From Vibrio sp. SCSIO 43135 (GTDB lineage Bacteria; Pseudomonadota; Gammaproteobacteria; Enterobacterales; Vibrionaceae), in contig NZ_CP071859.1 of the NCBI RefSeq assembly GCF_023716665.1, positions 2,976,001 through 3,040,000 of the forward strand: DNA of 64,000 nt. Reading direction: 5' to 3'. This document shows positions 40,607 to 48,381 of the stretch, piece by piece (position 1 is the first letter of the stretch; each line of letters starts with the position of its first letter). The translations under genes and the position numbers were made by a program. A model generated the notes under the pieces. That model did not search any database, had not been told where the DNA came from, and was given only the letters and a program-made list of their open reading frames with translations.

Positions 40607-41803
40607 TTATTCATCGCGGCTAAATAATGCATCAATAAACTCTTGCGTCTCGAATGGACGAAGATCATCAATGCCTTCACCTACACCGATAAAACGAATC
40701 GGGATTTGGAATTGATCGGCAATGGCAAAGATAACACCACCTTTTGCTGTGCCATCAAGTTTGGTTAGCGTAATACCAGTCAATGGTGCCACTTCACTGA
40801 ATAACTTGGCTTGGCTAATAGCATTTTGGCCGGTACCTGCATCCAGCGTTAGCATGATTTCGTGAGGCGCTGAATCGTCGATTTTCTTCATTACACGAAC
40901 GATTTTGCGTAGCTCTTCCATTAGGTTAGCTTTGTTTTGTAGTCGGCCTGCTGTATCTGCAATCACCACATCAACACCACGCGCTTTCGCTGCTTCAATG
41001 GCATCGTAGATAACCGAGGCACTGTCAGCCCCCGTATGTTGAGCAATCACAGGGACTTCGTTGCGTTCACCCCAAACTTGCAACTGTTCAACTGCAGCAG
41101 CTCGGAATGTATCGCCAGCAGCCAGCATGACCTTCTTGCCTTGTGCTTGGAACTGTTTGGCCAGTTTACCAATAGTGGTCGTTTTGCCTACGCCGTTCAC
41201 ACCAACCATCAAGATGACGTAAGGCGTTTTAGTCGTATCGACTTCAAGTGGCTGTTCAACTGTACTTAGGATCTCTGCCATTTCTTCTTTAAGCAGTCCA
41301 TACAAGGCTTCACCGTCTTTCAGGTCTTGGCGTGATGCTTTTTCAGTTAAGCTGTCGATAATCTTAACGGTCGTATTCATTCCGACATCAGCAATCAACA
41401 GTTGCTCTTCAAGTTCTTCAAACAGCTCATCGTCGATTTGTTTGCCTTTAAACAAACCAAAGAAACCAGCACCAATATTCGCTTTGGTACGGCTCAAACT
41501 ACGCTTTAGGCGAGCAAAAAAACCTTCAGTTGGTTTTTCTTGCTCTTGAACACGTGCAACAACAGGTTGTTCCTCGACTGCTTCTGCTTCTGCTTCTGCT
41601 TCTGCTTCTGCTTCTGCTTCTGCTTCTGCTTCTGCTTCTGCTAGTTCAGTGTTCGCCGCTTCTGCTGTCTCTTCAACAATTTCTTCTTGCTGCGGTTGCT
41701 CTTCTTCTGTTTGTTGTACTTGTTCTTCCGCAACCGGTTTAGCTTGTTCTTCATCTCCGAAACCAAGCCAAGACAGTAATCCGCGCTTCTTTTTTTCCGT
41801 CAT
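40607..41803 (-). CDS. ftsY: signal recognition particle receptor FtsY
   Basis: 398-residue SRP receptor GTPase delivering ribosome-nascent chains to the Sec translocon. After an acidic A domain (~1-95) come the N domain (~95-190) and the G domain with 'GVNGVGKTTTIGKLA' (~202-216), 'ADTAGRLQNKANLMEEL' (~284-300), 'TKLDGTAKGG' (~347-356) and the closing 'GVGEGIDDLRPF'. The A domain holds an alternating Ala-Glu run of 21 residues, A(EA)10, coded by a perfect hexanucleotide repeat. The conserved membrane-binding segment at the A/N border is 'GFFARLKRSLSRTKANIG'. First gene of the ftsYEX operon. Confidence 0.97.
   Translation of the reverse strand: MTEKKKRGLLSWLGFGDEEQAKPVAEEQVQQTEEEQPQQEEIVEETAEAANTELAEAEAEAEAEAEAEAEAEAEAVEEQPVVARVQEQEKPTEGFFARLKRSLSRTKANIGAGFFGLFKGKQIDDELFEELEEQLLIADVGMNTTVKIIDSLTEKASRQDLKDGEALYGLLKEEMAEILSTVEQPLEVDTTKTPYVILMVGVNGVGKTTTIGKLAKQFQAQGKKVMLAAGDTFRAAAVEQLQVWGERNEVPVIAQHTGADSASVIYDAIEAAKARGVDVVIADTAGRLQNKANLMEELRKIVRVMKKIDDSAPHEIMLTLDAGTGQNAISQAKLFSEVAPLTGITLTKLDGTAKGGVIFAIADQFQIPIRFIGVGEGIDDLRPFETQEFIDALFSRDE
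41579..41641. repeat. hexanucleotide tandem repeat in ftsY
   Basis: TGC followed by ten perfect copies of TTCTGC (plus strand), coding for A(EA)10 in the acidic A domain of FtsY. Because the unit is six bases, copy-number changes keep the frame. Confidence 0.95.
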
Positions 41804-41856
41804 CTGGGGATATCCTAGATTTACTTAACTAACTACGACACTTTTCCAATAGAATT

Positions 41857-41884
41857 ATCCTATCTACGGAAAACAAAATGACAA
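41857..41884 (-). promoter_or_regulatory. candidate ftsY promoter
   Basis: TTGTCA (41879-41884), 16 bp, TAGGAT (41857-41862) on the minus strand, about 55 bases before the ftsY ATG. Two inverted repeats (TTGAAAACTTTTCAA at 41889-41903; AATTAG-N6-CTAATT at 41902-41919) lie just upstream. Confidence 0.4.
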
Positions 41885-42022
41885 AGCCTTGAAAACTTTT
41901 CAATTAGGCTTTTCTAATTGGTTTAATGTTACACTTTGTCATTATAAAACTCAGGGCTTCACCGATACGATATCATCGAGGTGACTGAGTATAGTAACAC
42001 TTAATTAGCGGTCAAAAAATCT

Positions 42023-42622
42023 ATGGTAAGACGTCGCCAGCAAAACACATCACAAAAAAAGCCATCCACGGGCTTTGTTCGCATTATTAGTGGCTTATGG
42101 AGAGGTCGAAAACTACCGGTGCATGACGCAGAAGGTTTACGACCAACCACCGACAGAGTCAAAGAAACGGTCTTCAACTGGCTAGCGCAGGATGTGCCAC
42201 AAGCCAAGTGTCTGGATCTGTTCGCAGGCTCAGGTGGGCTTGGCTTTGAAGCAGCTTCGCGTCAGGCTGAGCATGTCACCCTCGTGGAGCTCAACCCAAC
42301 AGCCTTTAAGCAAATACAGTCCAATATTGCTGCGCTTAAGGCCGACAATCTATCAGTCACCAATAGTGATGCACTGGCTTTTCTTAAACAACCGGGTACT
42401 CCACAGCATGTGGTCTTCATTGATCCACCTTTCAGAAAAGGCTTACTCAATGAAACGGTTGCTCTTTTGGAGCAAAATAACTGGTTGGCAGAAGGCGCTA
42501 TGATTTATATTGAAACAGAGAAAGAATTAGCACTAGAGGGCATTCCCGAGCATTGGCACTTATACCGCGAGAAAAGTGCTGGGCAAGTCAGCTACCGACT
42601 ATTCGAAAGAACTACAGCATAG
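42023..42622 (+). CDS. rsmD: 16S rRNA (guanine-966-N2)-methyltransferase
   Basis: 199-residue SAM-dependent enzyme that modifies G966 of 16S rRNA in the assembled small subunit. N-terminal 'RIISGLWRGRKLPV' (~20-33) and 'GLRPTTDRVKETVFNWL' (~38-54) are RsmD hallmarks; 'CLDLFAGSGGLGFEAASR' (~62-79) binds SAM and 'VVFIDPPFRKGL' (~130-141) is the catalytic DPPF motif. Divergent from ftsY, the same arrangement as in E. coli. Confidence 0.96.
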   Translation: MVRRRQQNTSQKKPSTGFVRIISGLWRGRKLPVHDAEGLRPTTDRVKETVFNWLAQDVPQAKCLDLFAGSGGLGFEAASRQAEHVTLVELNPTAFKQIQSNIAALKADNLSVTNSDALAFLKQPGTPQHVVFIDPPFRKGLLNETVALLEQNNWLAEGAMIYIETEKELALEGIPEHWHLYREKSAGQVSYRLFERTTA

Positions 42623-42636
42623 AGGACTTAATTATA

Positions 42637-42906
42637 ATGAAGTATTTGATCCTACTAGCGAAAGCGGCGATTGCTTTCGTTTGGTTTATTTTGATTTTTA
42701 ACTTCTTCCAACCCTTTCCAGGTAAAGCCGCAATTGCACTCTACATTATGACGGCATTCTTGCTGATGATGCACGGACTGCAAATGGCGATTTTTATCGG
42801 CGCCTTTGGTGACAAAATCAATATGAGTAAATGGGAAAAGTGGTCGATTCTGATATTTGGTATCTTTGCTCTGCTAGATATTCGTCGTAAGCACATGATG
42901 GGATAA
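42637..42906 (+). CDS. yhhL: DUF1145 family membrane protein (YhhL-like)
   Basis: 89-residue protein with three hydrophobic segments (~3-24, 30-56 and 66-80) ending in 'LLDIRRKHMMG'. It matches the YhhL/DUF1145 family of unknown function, which follows rsmD in E. coli. Start chosen at MKYLILLAKAA, 14 bases after rsmD, because the longer frame overlaps rsmD. Co-transcription with rsmD is likely. Confidence 0.87.
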   Translation: MKYLILLAKAAIAFVWFILIFNFFQPFPGKAAIALYIMTAFLLMMHGLQMAIFIGAFGDKINMSKWEKWSILIFGIFALLDIRRKHMMG

Positions 42907-42910
42907 CCAA

Positions 42911-42940
42911 TAAAAACGCCGCTCTGAGAGCGGCGTTTTT
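42911..42940. terminator. bidirectional terminator yhhL / yhgN
   Basis: Stem AAAACGCCGCTCT/AGAGCGGCGTTTT with T-runs on both sides. Confidence 0.88.
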
Positions 42941-42965
42941 ATTTTTAAATGTATGTAGCTCAAAC

Positions 42966-43565
42966 TTAACCTGCAGCAGCCATTCCCATGTAACCTTTCA
43001 CACCGTTTAGGAACATCTGAGTCGAGATCATCACCAATAGCAAGCCCATCAGGCGCTCAACCGCTTTCAAACCACGCTCACCTAATATTCTGTGGAAGAA
43101 ACCATAGAACATCAAAATAAAGAAGGTCGCCCCCCAGGCAATCATCACCGCTGCAGAGAGCTCCATCAGATTATCCGGGTGTTGGCTAGACAGTAACAGT
43201 AGCGCCGCAATGACTGACGGCCCAGCAATCATTGGAATCGCCATTGGTACAATAAACGGTTCTTCACCTGCAGCTAACCCAGTGATGCTTCCCGCACTTG
43301 GGAAGATCATCTTAATCGCAATAATAAACAGGATGATACCGCCCGAGATGCTCAGCGTCTCTGGTTCTACGTGTAAGAAGCTCATGATGCTTTGGCCAGC
43401 GAACAGGAATAGCATCAAAATAAGTAGCGCAAACATCAGCTCACGGACTAATACTTTACGTCGACGCTTTGGATCTAAATGCTTCAGTATGGAAAGAACA
43501 ATAGGTAAGTTGCCAAGAGGATCCATGATCAAAAATAGCATGGTAGCGGCAGATAAAATTTCCAT
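42966..43565 (-). CDS. yhgN: MarC family membrane protein (YhgN-like)
   Basis: 199-residue integral membrane protein with about six hydrophobic segments and the MarC/NAAT-family motif 'MDPLGNLPIVLSIL' near residues 14-27. Despite earlier naming (multiple antibiotic resistance, neutral amino-acid transport), the function of E. coli YhgN is not settled. Convergent with yhhL across a strong terminator. Confidence 0.88.
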   Translation of the reverse strand: MEILSAATMLFLIMDPLGNLPIVLSILKHLDPKRRRKVLVRELMFALLILMLFLFAGQSIMSFLHVEPETLSISGGIILFIIAIKMIFPSAGSITGLAAGEEPFIVPMAIPMIAGPSVIAALLLLSSQHPDNLMELSAAVMIAWGATFFILMFYGFFHRILGERGLKAVERLMGLLLVMISTQMFLNGVKGYMGMAAAG

Positions 43566-43652
43566 AGCAAGTAGGTCCCGTCATTAAGAATCGGCGCAGT
43601 ATAACACTTCAAATATTCGAAACCAGACGTAGACCCACTGCTAAAATGTAAG

Positions 43653-43889
43653 TTAGTGGTTACATACCCTTTTTGCATTGAGTGTCCACTTCTCACCCTG
43701 CTTAATGACTTTCTCGCGCTGGATGAAAAATACCAACAATGCATCTAAATCAAAGCCTTGCTTACTGCAAGTATGAAATCTAGCCTCAGGTCCGAACTGT
43801 CGCGCCACAGCAGTACGCAGTTCAGCTTCAGTCATTGAATTTTCTCGTAGTAAGTTTAGTACTTTATGCGCGTGTATCTCGTTAGACAT
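43653..43889 (-). CDS. yecH: YecH family metal-binding protein (DUF2492)
   Basis: 78-residue small soluble protein matching YecH. It carries 'IHAHKVLNLL' with two His (~5-14), 'FGPEARFHTCSKQGFDLDALL' spread over ~32-52 with a conserved His and Cys, and the C-terminal 'KRVCNH'. These Cys and His are the likely metal ligands. Function is unknown. An AGGAGGAGCG-type ribosome-binding site precedes the ATG. Confidence 0.88.
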   Translation of the reverse strand: MSNEIHAHKVLNLLRENSMTEAELRTAVARQFGPEARFHTCSKQGFDLDALLVFFIQREKVIKQGEKWTLNAKRVCNH

Positions 43890-43960
43890 GGTCGCTCCTC
43901 CTCGCCCTTAATTGGCATCAGAGTACTCAATCGAAGTTAGAGATACATTGATTTCAGATA

Positions 43961-44007
43961 ACATTCCTCGCGCACTCTCCTAAGGAGGTAGTGTCCGTCA
44001 GGAATGT
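43961..44007. repeat. long interrupted hairpin
   Basis: Outer arms ACATTCCT (43961-43968) and AGGAATGT (44000-44007) enclose an inner stem CTCC-TAA-GGAG with adjoining CAC/GTG. It lies just after the yhhN stop and before yecH. There is no clear U-run, so a terminator role is uncertain. Confidence 0.5.
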
Positions 44008-44015
44008 CTCACCGG

Positions 44016-44639
44016 CTATAAAGCAACAGAAGCAGTGATGAGAGACAAGGCCAGTAAGTAAGTGCCGGATATCAAGTAACGCCCGGCCCAAATAGCTCGG
44101 CGGTAGTCATGGATCGCTAATAGACCTGCTGACACACTCAATGAAATCGCCCCGAGGAAGCCTGCAAGGCTCGGAGCATCTTGGTGCAGTAGCCATAGTT
44201 CTCCAGCGGCCCATGCGAACTGAACCAAAACCAGCCCCATTACCGCAACAGGGAATATTAACCGGTCAATCTGTGGGAGCAGTAAGAAAAACATCACAAC
44301 ACTACTGGCCAGTAGCATTGCTGGGAGCCACCAAACCATCTCGGTGGAAAGCTGTAGCCAAAATGATTTGCTAAAGCAGATTTGCGCAGTAATAAAGCTG
44401 GCGAAACATAGGCGCTTATAGCGCTTCAGCTGGTAAAGGATATCAGCAAAGATGGACACCACTAGCCCTACTCCCACCCAAGCACTTGCTGGGGTAAGCG
44501 CTTGATTCTGGCTGTACAAAATAGCCAATAGCAACAGTAGGCTCAATGTTTTAAACATCATTGCCTGACCATTCTTATTGTCTTGATTTGCGTTCACGCT
44601 AATAAAGCCCGATAGCGCGACAGACAGCCAACTCCACAT
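44016..44639 (-). CDS. lysoplasmalogenase-family membrane protein (YhhN)
   Basis: 207-residue protein with about eight hydrophobic segments, matching the YhhN/TMEM86 family. Animal members hydrolyse the vinyl-ether bond of lysoplasmalogens; the bacterial role is unproven. Conserved acidic positions appear in 'VGLVVSIFADILYQLK' (~58-73) and 'AGELWLLHQD' (~146-155). Single gene followed by the hairpin at 43961. Confidence 0.83.
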   Translation of the reverse strand: MWSWLSVALSGFISVNANQDNKNGQAMMFKTLSLLLLLAILYSQNQALTPASAWVGVGLVVSIFADILYQLKRYKRLCFASFITAQICFSKSFWLQLSTEMVWWLPAMLLASSVVMFFLLLPQIDRLIFPVAVMGLVLVQFAWAAGELWLLHQDAPSLAGFLGAISLSVSAGLLAIHDYRRAIWAGRYLISGTYLLALSLITASVAL

Positions 44640-45383
44640 GTGTACACCTCTTGTTTCTTTCGCCGCCAGTGTAGGCAGCTAAAAGTCGATGTCCAGCAGC
44701 GAACCGTAAAACTTGGATCTTGATTACGAATCACTCTACTCACACACAGCAATGTTTAAAACGAATTGTCAGCAGAGATTCAATAATCCGTGAATTACAG
44801 CCTGTTGCGTTCTCTGTGATCGTCTAGATTTAAAAAACAAACGTCTCTGGATAAAAAAAAGCACACCCATAGCAATAAAACGCTCAGCAAGTAAAAATAA
44901 AAGCCATTTAAATACAGCAACTTAAGAAACAATAGCACCATTAATGGCAGCTAGTATCGATAGGAACAAGATAAGCGGCAGTGTGGAATAGCAGCTTTCC
45001 AACTTAAAGCCCACCGTATCAATATGTGATAAAGGCTCTCATCCGAGCTGTTTACTTTCCTCATAAAATGAGATTTTACCCACAACTGACATTGCAGATC
45101 ACCCTAAGCCTAAAAAGTGAAAGAAATGAAAATAAATGATAAATTTAACAATAAAAACAATCTTTAAATTCAACCACTTAAGACCAAGCAAGATTAAACA
45201 AAAACCACTTTGAACATTTTAAAAACAGCACAAAAGCATAAGAAAACTTACCCATTTACTAGGAACAAGCAAACAGTAAAGTTACTTTTTTGAAGTTTTC
45301 ACCAAGACAGGCTTGATCAAACCCATAAAGTAGTGCTAATCTTTATTACATAGTGTTGAACATCAAAATTAAGGAGCAGTGTT
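44640..45383. other. gene-poor AT-rich region
   Basis: About 740 bases with no gene that can be supported. The right half is very A-rich. A plausible plus-strand promoter, TTGATC (45313-45318), 18 bp, TAATCT (45337-45342), precedes the small gene at 45384. Confidence 0.55.
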
Positions 45384-45464
45384 ATGATTTCTTCTTCACA
45401 AAAACAAGGACTTGTAATGATCGCAGTAGTCGTTGGCCTAATGACACTGCCGATGATGTACTAA
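45384..45464 (+). CDS. 26-residue predicted membrane peptide
   Basis: Short open frame: a polar start 'MISSSQKQG' followed by a hydrophobic stretch 'LVMIAVVVGLMTLPMMY' that could form one membrane helix. Evidence that it is expressed: AAGGAG lies 8 bases before the ATG, a plausible promoter (TTGATC/TAATCT) lies about 45 bases upstream, and an intrinsic terminator follows 18 bases after the stop, making a self-contained transcription unit. No homologue is recalled and function is unknown. Alternative: the transcript is a small RNA and the frame is incidental. Confidence 0.68.
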   Translation: MISSSQKQGLVMIAVVVGLMTLPMMY

Positions 45465-45482
45465 GTATCTAATACAAAAACA

Positions 45483-45509
45483 AAAAAGGACGCAAATGCG
45501 TCCTTTTTT
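45483..45509 (+). terminator. terminator after the small peptide gene
   Basis: Stem AAAAGGACGC/GCGTCCTTTT with a long T-run. Confidence 0.9.
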
Positions 45510-45593
45510 GTTTTTCTGATTGGTTCGTAATCAAATTGATACATTCCAGCAATAGGTTACAGTCGTCGTTAAGTATCCATATTCAGGAGTAAC

Positions 45594-45625
45594 AAAGCAC
45601 CCGATGGTAAGAATCGAGTGCTTTA
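45594..45625 (-). terminator. probable terminator after the isochorismatase-like gene
   Basis: Interrupted stem AAAGCAC-C-CGAT / ATCG-A-GTGCTTT, about 85 bases after the minus-strand stop at 45709; short T-run only. Confidence 0.5.
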
Positions 45626-45708
45626 ACTTGAAAAGAATTTTTAATAAAAAGGTAGGTAACCTCTGCTACTAAAAGAAAATGTATCGGAGAAGTTACTCGT
45701 TGTCTGGC

Positions 45709-46488
45709 TTACTGCCACCCCTTATCGGGATCCATTTTAAACAAGAACTCTAAGAATATTCTCGTCGTCTCATGCTCTGTTGCTTTACGTGCATGATCGC
45801 GTTGTAGTTCCGCCAGCACTACGTTCCACGTAATCGGTTTTACCCCAGCCTGCATCATTCGTTTCATACCGTTGTCATGAGACATCTGCGTGATACTGCC
45901 GACGGTATCTTCAGGCACTAGTACTTCGTAACCATTTTGTGTCGCTTCTATTGCAGGATAAGCCAGACAAACATCTGTCCACAATCCGCCCATAATGAGC
46001 TTTTTGCGCCCTGTCGCTTCTACCGCAGCCACAAACTCCGCTTCTTCCCAAGCATTAACATTGGTTCTATCGATAATGATCGCATCTGGTGCCAGCTCTA
46101 CTAACTCTTTCAAGAATGGTTCAGAGCCATTCAGCCCTACCCCAACATGGGAAAAAATAATCGGCAGATCAAAGTGAACTGCAGACTTAATCAACCCCTT
46201 GGTATTGTTGAGCAACGTTTCATGATCGATATTTTTCACCCCCATCAATATATGTGGTTGGTAATCGATTAAGATTAGAGCTGAGTTACTTGGAGAGATA
46301 AACGGATCTTCAGCCGCATCACGTATCGGGGTACCTTGATAACCTTTAGGGTATTGCGCTACACCATTCACTGTTTTTATCGTGGTAACTCCACTCGAAG
46401 AGCTGCCCAAAGCCGCGCTAGAAAAACCCATCAGCAATAACGTTGATGAGGCGATAGCGATTAATCTTTTTTTAATATCCATATTCAT
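45709..46488 (-). CDS. exported isochorismatase-family hydrolase (YcaC-like)
   Basis: 259-residue protein. An N-terminal signal peptide (~1-27, 'RLIAIASSTLLLMGFSSA') precedes a cysteine-hydrolase domain of the isochorismatase superfamily: 'ALILIDYQPHILMG' with catalytic Asp, 'DRTNVNAWEEAEF' where many relatives have Lys, and 'MGGLWTDVCLAYPAIEA' with the nucleophile Cys. The domain most resembles YcaC-type hydrolases, normally cytoplasmic. Start at MNMDIKKR, behind AGAAGAAG; the longer frame has no fitting start. The VOC gene is 46 bases upstream in the same direction and a LysR regulator diverges beyond it. Substrate unknown. Confidence 0.8.
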   Translation of the reverse strand: MNMDIKKRLIAIASSTLLLMGFSSAALGSSSSGVTTIKTVNGVAQYPKGYQGTPIRDAAEDPFISPSNSALILIDYQPHILMGVKNIDHETLLNNTKGLIKSAVHFDLPIIFSHVGVGLNGSEPFLKELVELAPDAIIIDRTNVNAWEEAEFVAAVEATGRKKLIMGGLWTDVCLAYPAIEATQNGYEVLVPEDTVGSITQMSHDNGMKRMMQAGVKPITWNVVLAELQRDHARKATEHETTRIFLEFLFKMDPDKGWQ

Positions 46489-46534
46489 ACTTCTTCTGTT
46501 GCTAAGTGTTGTGTCGATAAGGTAACTGAGCACT

Positions 46535-46945
46535 TTATTGGAAAGCGCTTAAGCCTTTGTATTCAATAAACTCAATAACGTTGTTATCTGGGTCACGAAT
46601 GAAAAACGAGGTACCAGTAGGGTGATTCATAGGCTCACCGCTGAGTGGAATTTGCAGTGCCTTCAAGTGCTCTAACACTGCTTCTTTGTTGGAGATTTCC
46701 AGTGCAACATGTGTAAAGCCGGTATGCTTGATTGGCGTATCCATCAGCATATTGGTATGGTCTTTCTGATCTGAATTGAGAATAAAATTGATGTTGATAC
46801 CAGAGGGATGTTCAACAATGGCCACTGGCTCAGGGCCACTTGGGCCTGTGATGTATTCAAAGCCCAGTTGGGAATAAAAGTCGCGCGCTGTTTCAAAGCT
46901 GCTCACTCTTAAGCCTATGTGATTGATTCTGCTTATTTCCTTCAT
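46535..46945 (-). CDS. VOC (glyoxalase/bleomycin-resistance) family protein
   Basis: 136-residue protein with two beta-alpha-beta-beta-beta halves typical of the vicinal-oxygen-chelate fold: 'INHIGLRVSSFETARDFYSQ' begins the first with a metal-ligand-type His, and 'HTGFTHVALEISNKEAVLEH' and 'FFIRDPDNNVIEFIEYKG' with a Glu form the second. Members include glyoxalase I, dioxygenases and thiol transferases; this one cannot be narrowed down. Probably first gene of an operon with the exported hydrolase and target of the divergent LysR regulator. Confidence 0.82.
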   Translation of the reverse strand: MKEISRINHIGLRVSSFETARDFYSQLGFEYITGPSGPEPVAIVEHPSGININFILNSDQKDHTNMLMDTPIKHTGFTHVALEISNKEAVLEHLKALQIPLSGEPMNHPTGTSFFIRDPDNNVIEFIEYKGLSAFQ

Positions 46946-47099
46946 GCCACTCTCCGTATTGTGAGCTAATTTAATCTCCGTAAATAAATGATAGATTTAA
47001 TCCATACGTTGATTAATAACCTAGAATGAAAATGATTATTTCCAAATGAAAGCCAATCAACCATACTGGGGGATAGGTGAAAATTGCGGAGAGCAATAA
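46946..47099. promoter_or_regulatory. divergent VOC/LysR control region
   Basis: AT-rich 154-base region. TTGATT and AATCAA half-sites are about 40 bases apart near 47009-47056, and T-N11-A patterns occur, but no operator is certain. Confidence 0.4.
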
Positions 47100-48002
47100 A
47101 TGGAATTTAATGGAAAACTGCTCGATGGCATGGTGATCTTTTCGCAAGTGATCAAGAGCGGAAGCTTTACTAAAGCAGCAGAAATAAGCGGGCATTCAAC
47201 CTCTTATATCAGCAAAGAGGTAAATAAATTAGAAGCGCGTTTGGGAGTGCGTTTACTCAACCGCACCACTCGTAGTATCAAATTAACGCCTGAAGGAGAG
47301 CTGTATTATCAGCAATGTCAGCAAATTATTGATCACGCCACGGCTGCTCAAACCTTGCTATCAGGCCATCAAGCAGAACCTCAAGGCACGTTACGTATAA
47401 GCTGCCCTGTTAGTTTTGGTCTAGCCAAAATACGTCCAATTTTGGCTAAATTCATTGAGCAATATCCGAAGATTAACGTCGAGTTGGATTTGAATGACCG
47501 TAAAGTAGATATCATTACCGAAGGTTGGGATTTGCTGATCAGAGCATCAGTAGAAATGGAAGATTCCAGCTTAATCAGCCGCAGGCTCACTTCAGCACGC
47601 AGTGTGACCATTGCAGCCCCTTGCTATTTAGCTAAATATGGCACACCAGAACATCCAACAGATTTAAGCCGCCATAACACAATCAGTTACAGCAACCTGA
47701 AACAACCTAATGTTTGGCGCTACCTCTTAAACGATAGCAGTACTGTAGAGGTTAATGTAACAAGCCGCCTAATTTCCAACAGCCCAGAAATGGAGCTGGC
47801 TTTATGTATAGCAGGGCAAGGCATTACACGGCTACCTTCATTTAATCTGACCGACGAGCTTCAAACAGGGAAATTGGTGCAACTTTTTCCGGAGTTACCT
47901 GAAGTTGATATTGGTGTGTATGTGGTTTATCCCAGCCGCAAGCATATGGCATCTAAGGTTAGACATTTTATCGATTTTATCTTTGCTGAGTTAGGAGATT
48001 AA
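47100..48002 (+). CDS. LysR family transcriptional regulator
   Basis: 300-residue LysR-type regulator. The N-terminal winged helix-turn-helix is at ~8-66 ('GSFTKAAEISGHSTSYISKE', then 'LEARLGVRLLNRTTRSIKLT'); the effector domain follows from ~93 ('GTLRISCPVSFGLAKIRPIL'). It is of the subgroup with 'RISCPVSFG' common in DsdC/AaeR-like clusters, often sensing aromatic or electrophilic compounds. Divergent from the VOC gene, so it probably regulates the VOC/isochorismatase pair and itself. Confidence 0.9.
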   Translation: MEFNGKLLDGMVIFSQVIKSGSFTKAAEISGHSTSYISKEVNKLEARLGVRLLNRTTRSIKLTPEGELYYQQCQQIIDHATAAQTLLSGHQAEPQGTLRISCPVSFGLAKIRPILAKFIEQYPKINVELDLNDRKVDIITEGWDLLIRASVEMEDSSLISRRLTSARSVTIAAPCYLAKYGTPEHPTDLSRHNTISYSNLKQPNVWRYLLNDSSTVEVNVTSRLISNSPEMELALCIAGQGITRLPSFNLTDELQTGKLVQLFPELPEVDIGVYVVYPSRKHMASKVRHFIDFIFAELGD

Positions 48003-48012
48003 CAGAGCAAAG

Positions 48013-48381
48013 TTATTGGAAGTGCTTAGACAAGATGTCCCAATGAGCGTAATAAAAGCCTAGCGCCGCCAAGGTAATTAGCGTCATCAATGTAATCGCC
48101 ACACGCCAAATGAAGCGACTACTGCGCGGAGTCAGTTCTCTTTCGCACTCATCACAAGTTGCCAAAAACTCTTTCGCTTTATCTAACTTGTAATCGTCTT
48201 CGTGAACCACTTTATTACGAATCGTCGCGATAAACCTTAGCTTCCCTACAACATCATGGGGCAAACGATCCTCACAGCTGGTGATCAGCTGATGCAGACC
48301 TTTTCCTTCCGCGTGGTACTGGCCACGTAGCAGTGACTCTAATTTTCGAGTCCGTACAACCACTTTTTCAATATCTGACAT
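48013..48381 (-). CDS. DUF4145-like protein with C-terminal membrane anchor
   Basis: 122-residue protein. The N-terminal ~85 residues ('VRTRKLESLLRGQYHAEGKG', 'LRFIATIRNKVVHEDDYKL') resemble the DUF4145/HEPN-like helical domain with an 'RNKVVH' motif, the RNxxxxH-type signature of HEPN ribonucleases. A single hydrophobic segment (~95-113, 'VAITLMTLITLAALGFYYAH') ends the protein, so it should be tail-anchored in the inner membrane. Small stand-alone gene convergent with lysR. Function unknown. Confidence 0.68.
   Translation of the reverse strand: MSDIEKVVVRTRKLESLLRGQYHAEGKGLHQLITSCEDRLPHDVVGKLRFIATIRNKVVHEDDYKLDKAKEFLATCDECERELTPRSSRFIWRVAITLMTLITLAALGFYYAHWDILSKHFQ

Noticed and set aside
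41579..41641. Repeat array considered as CRISPR
   Set aside because: Uninterrupted hexanucleotide units with no spacers. It is a coding microsatellite.
41530..41742. 70-codon frame rich in Leu opposite ftsY
   Set aside because: It is the reverse-strand shadow of the (TTCTGC)10 repeat. No start context or homology is expected.
45065..45139. 23-codon frame starting at ATGAGATTTTACCC in the gene-poor region
   Set aside because: No Shine-Dalgarno sequence, no terminator, polar and biased composition. Nothing supports translation.
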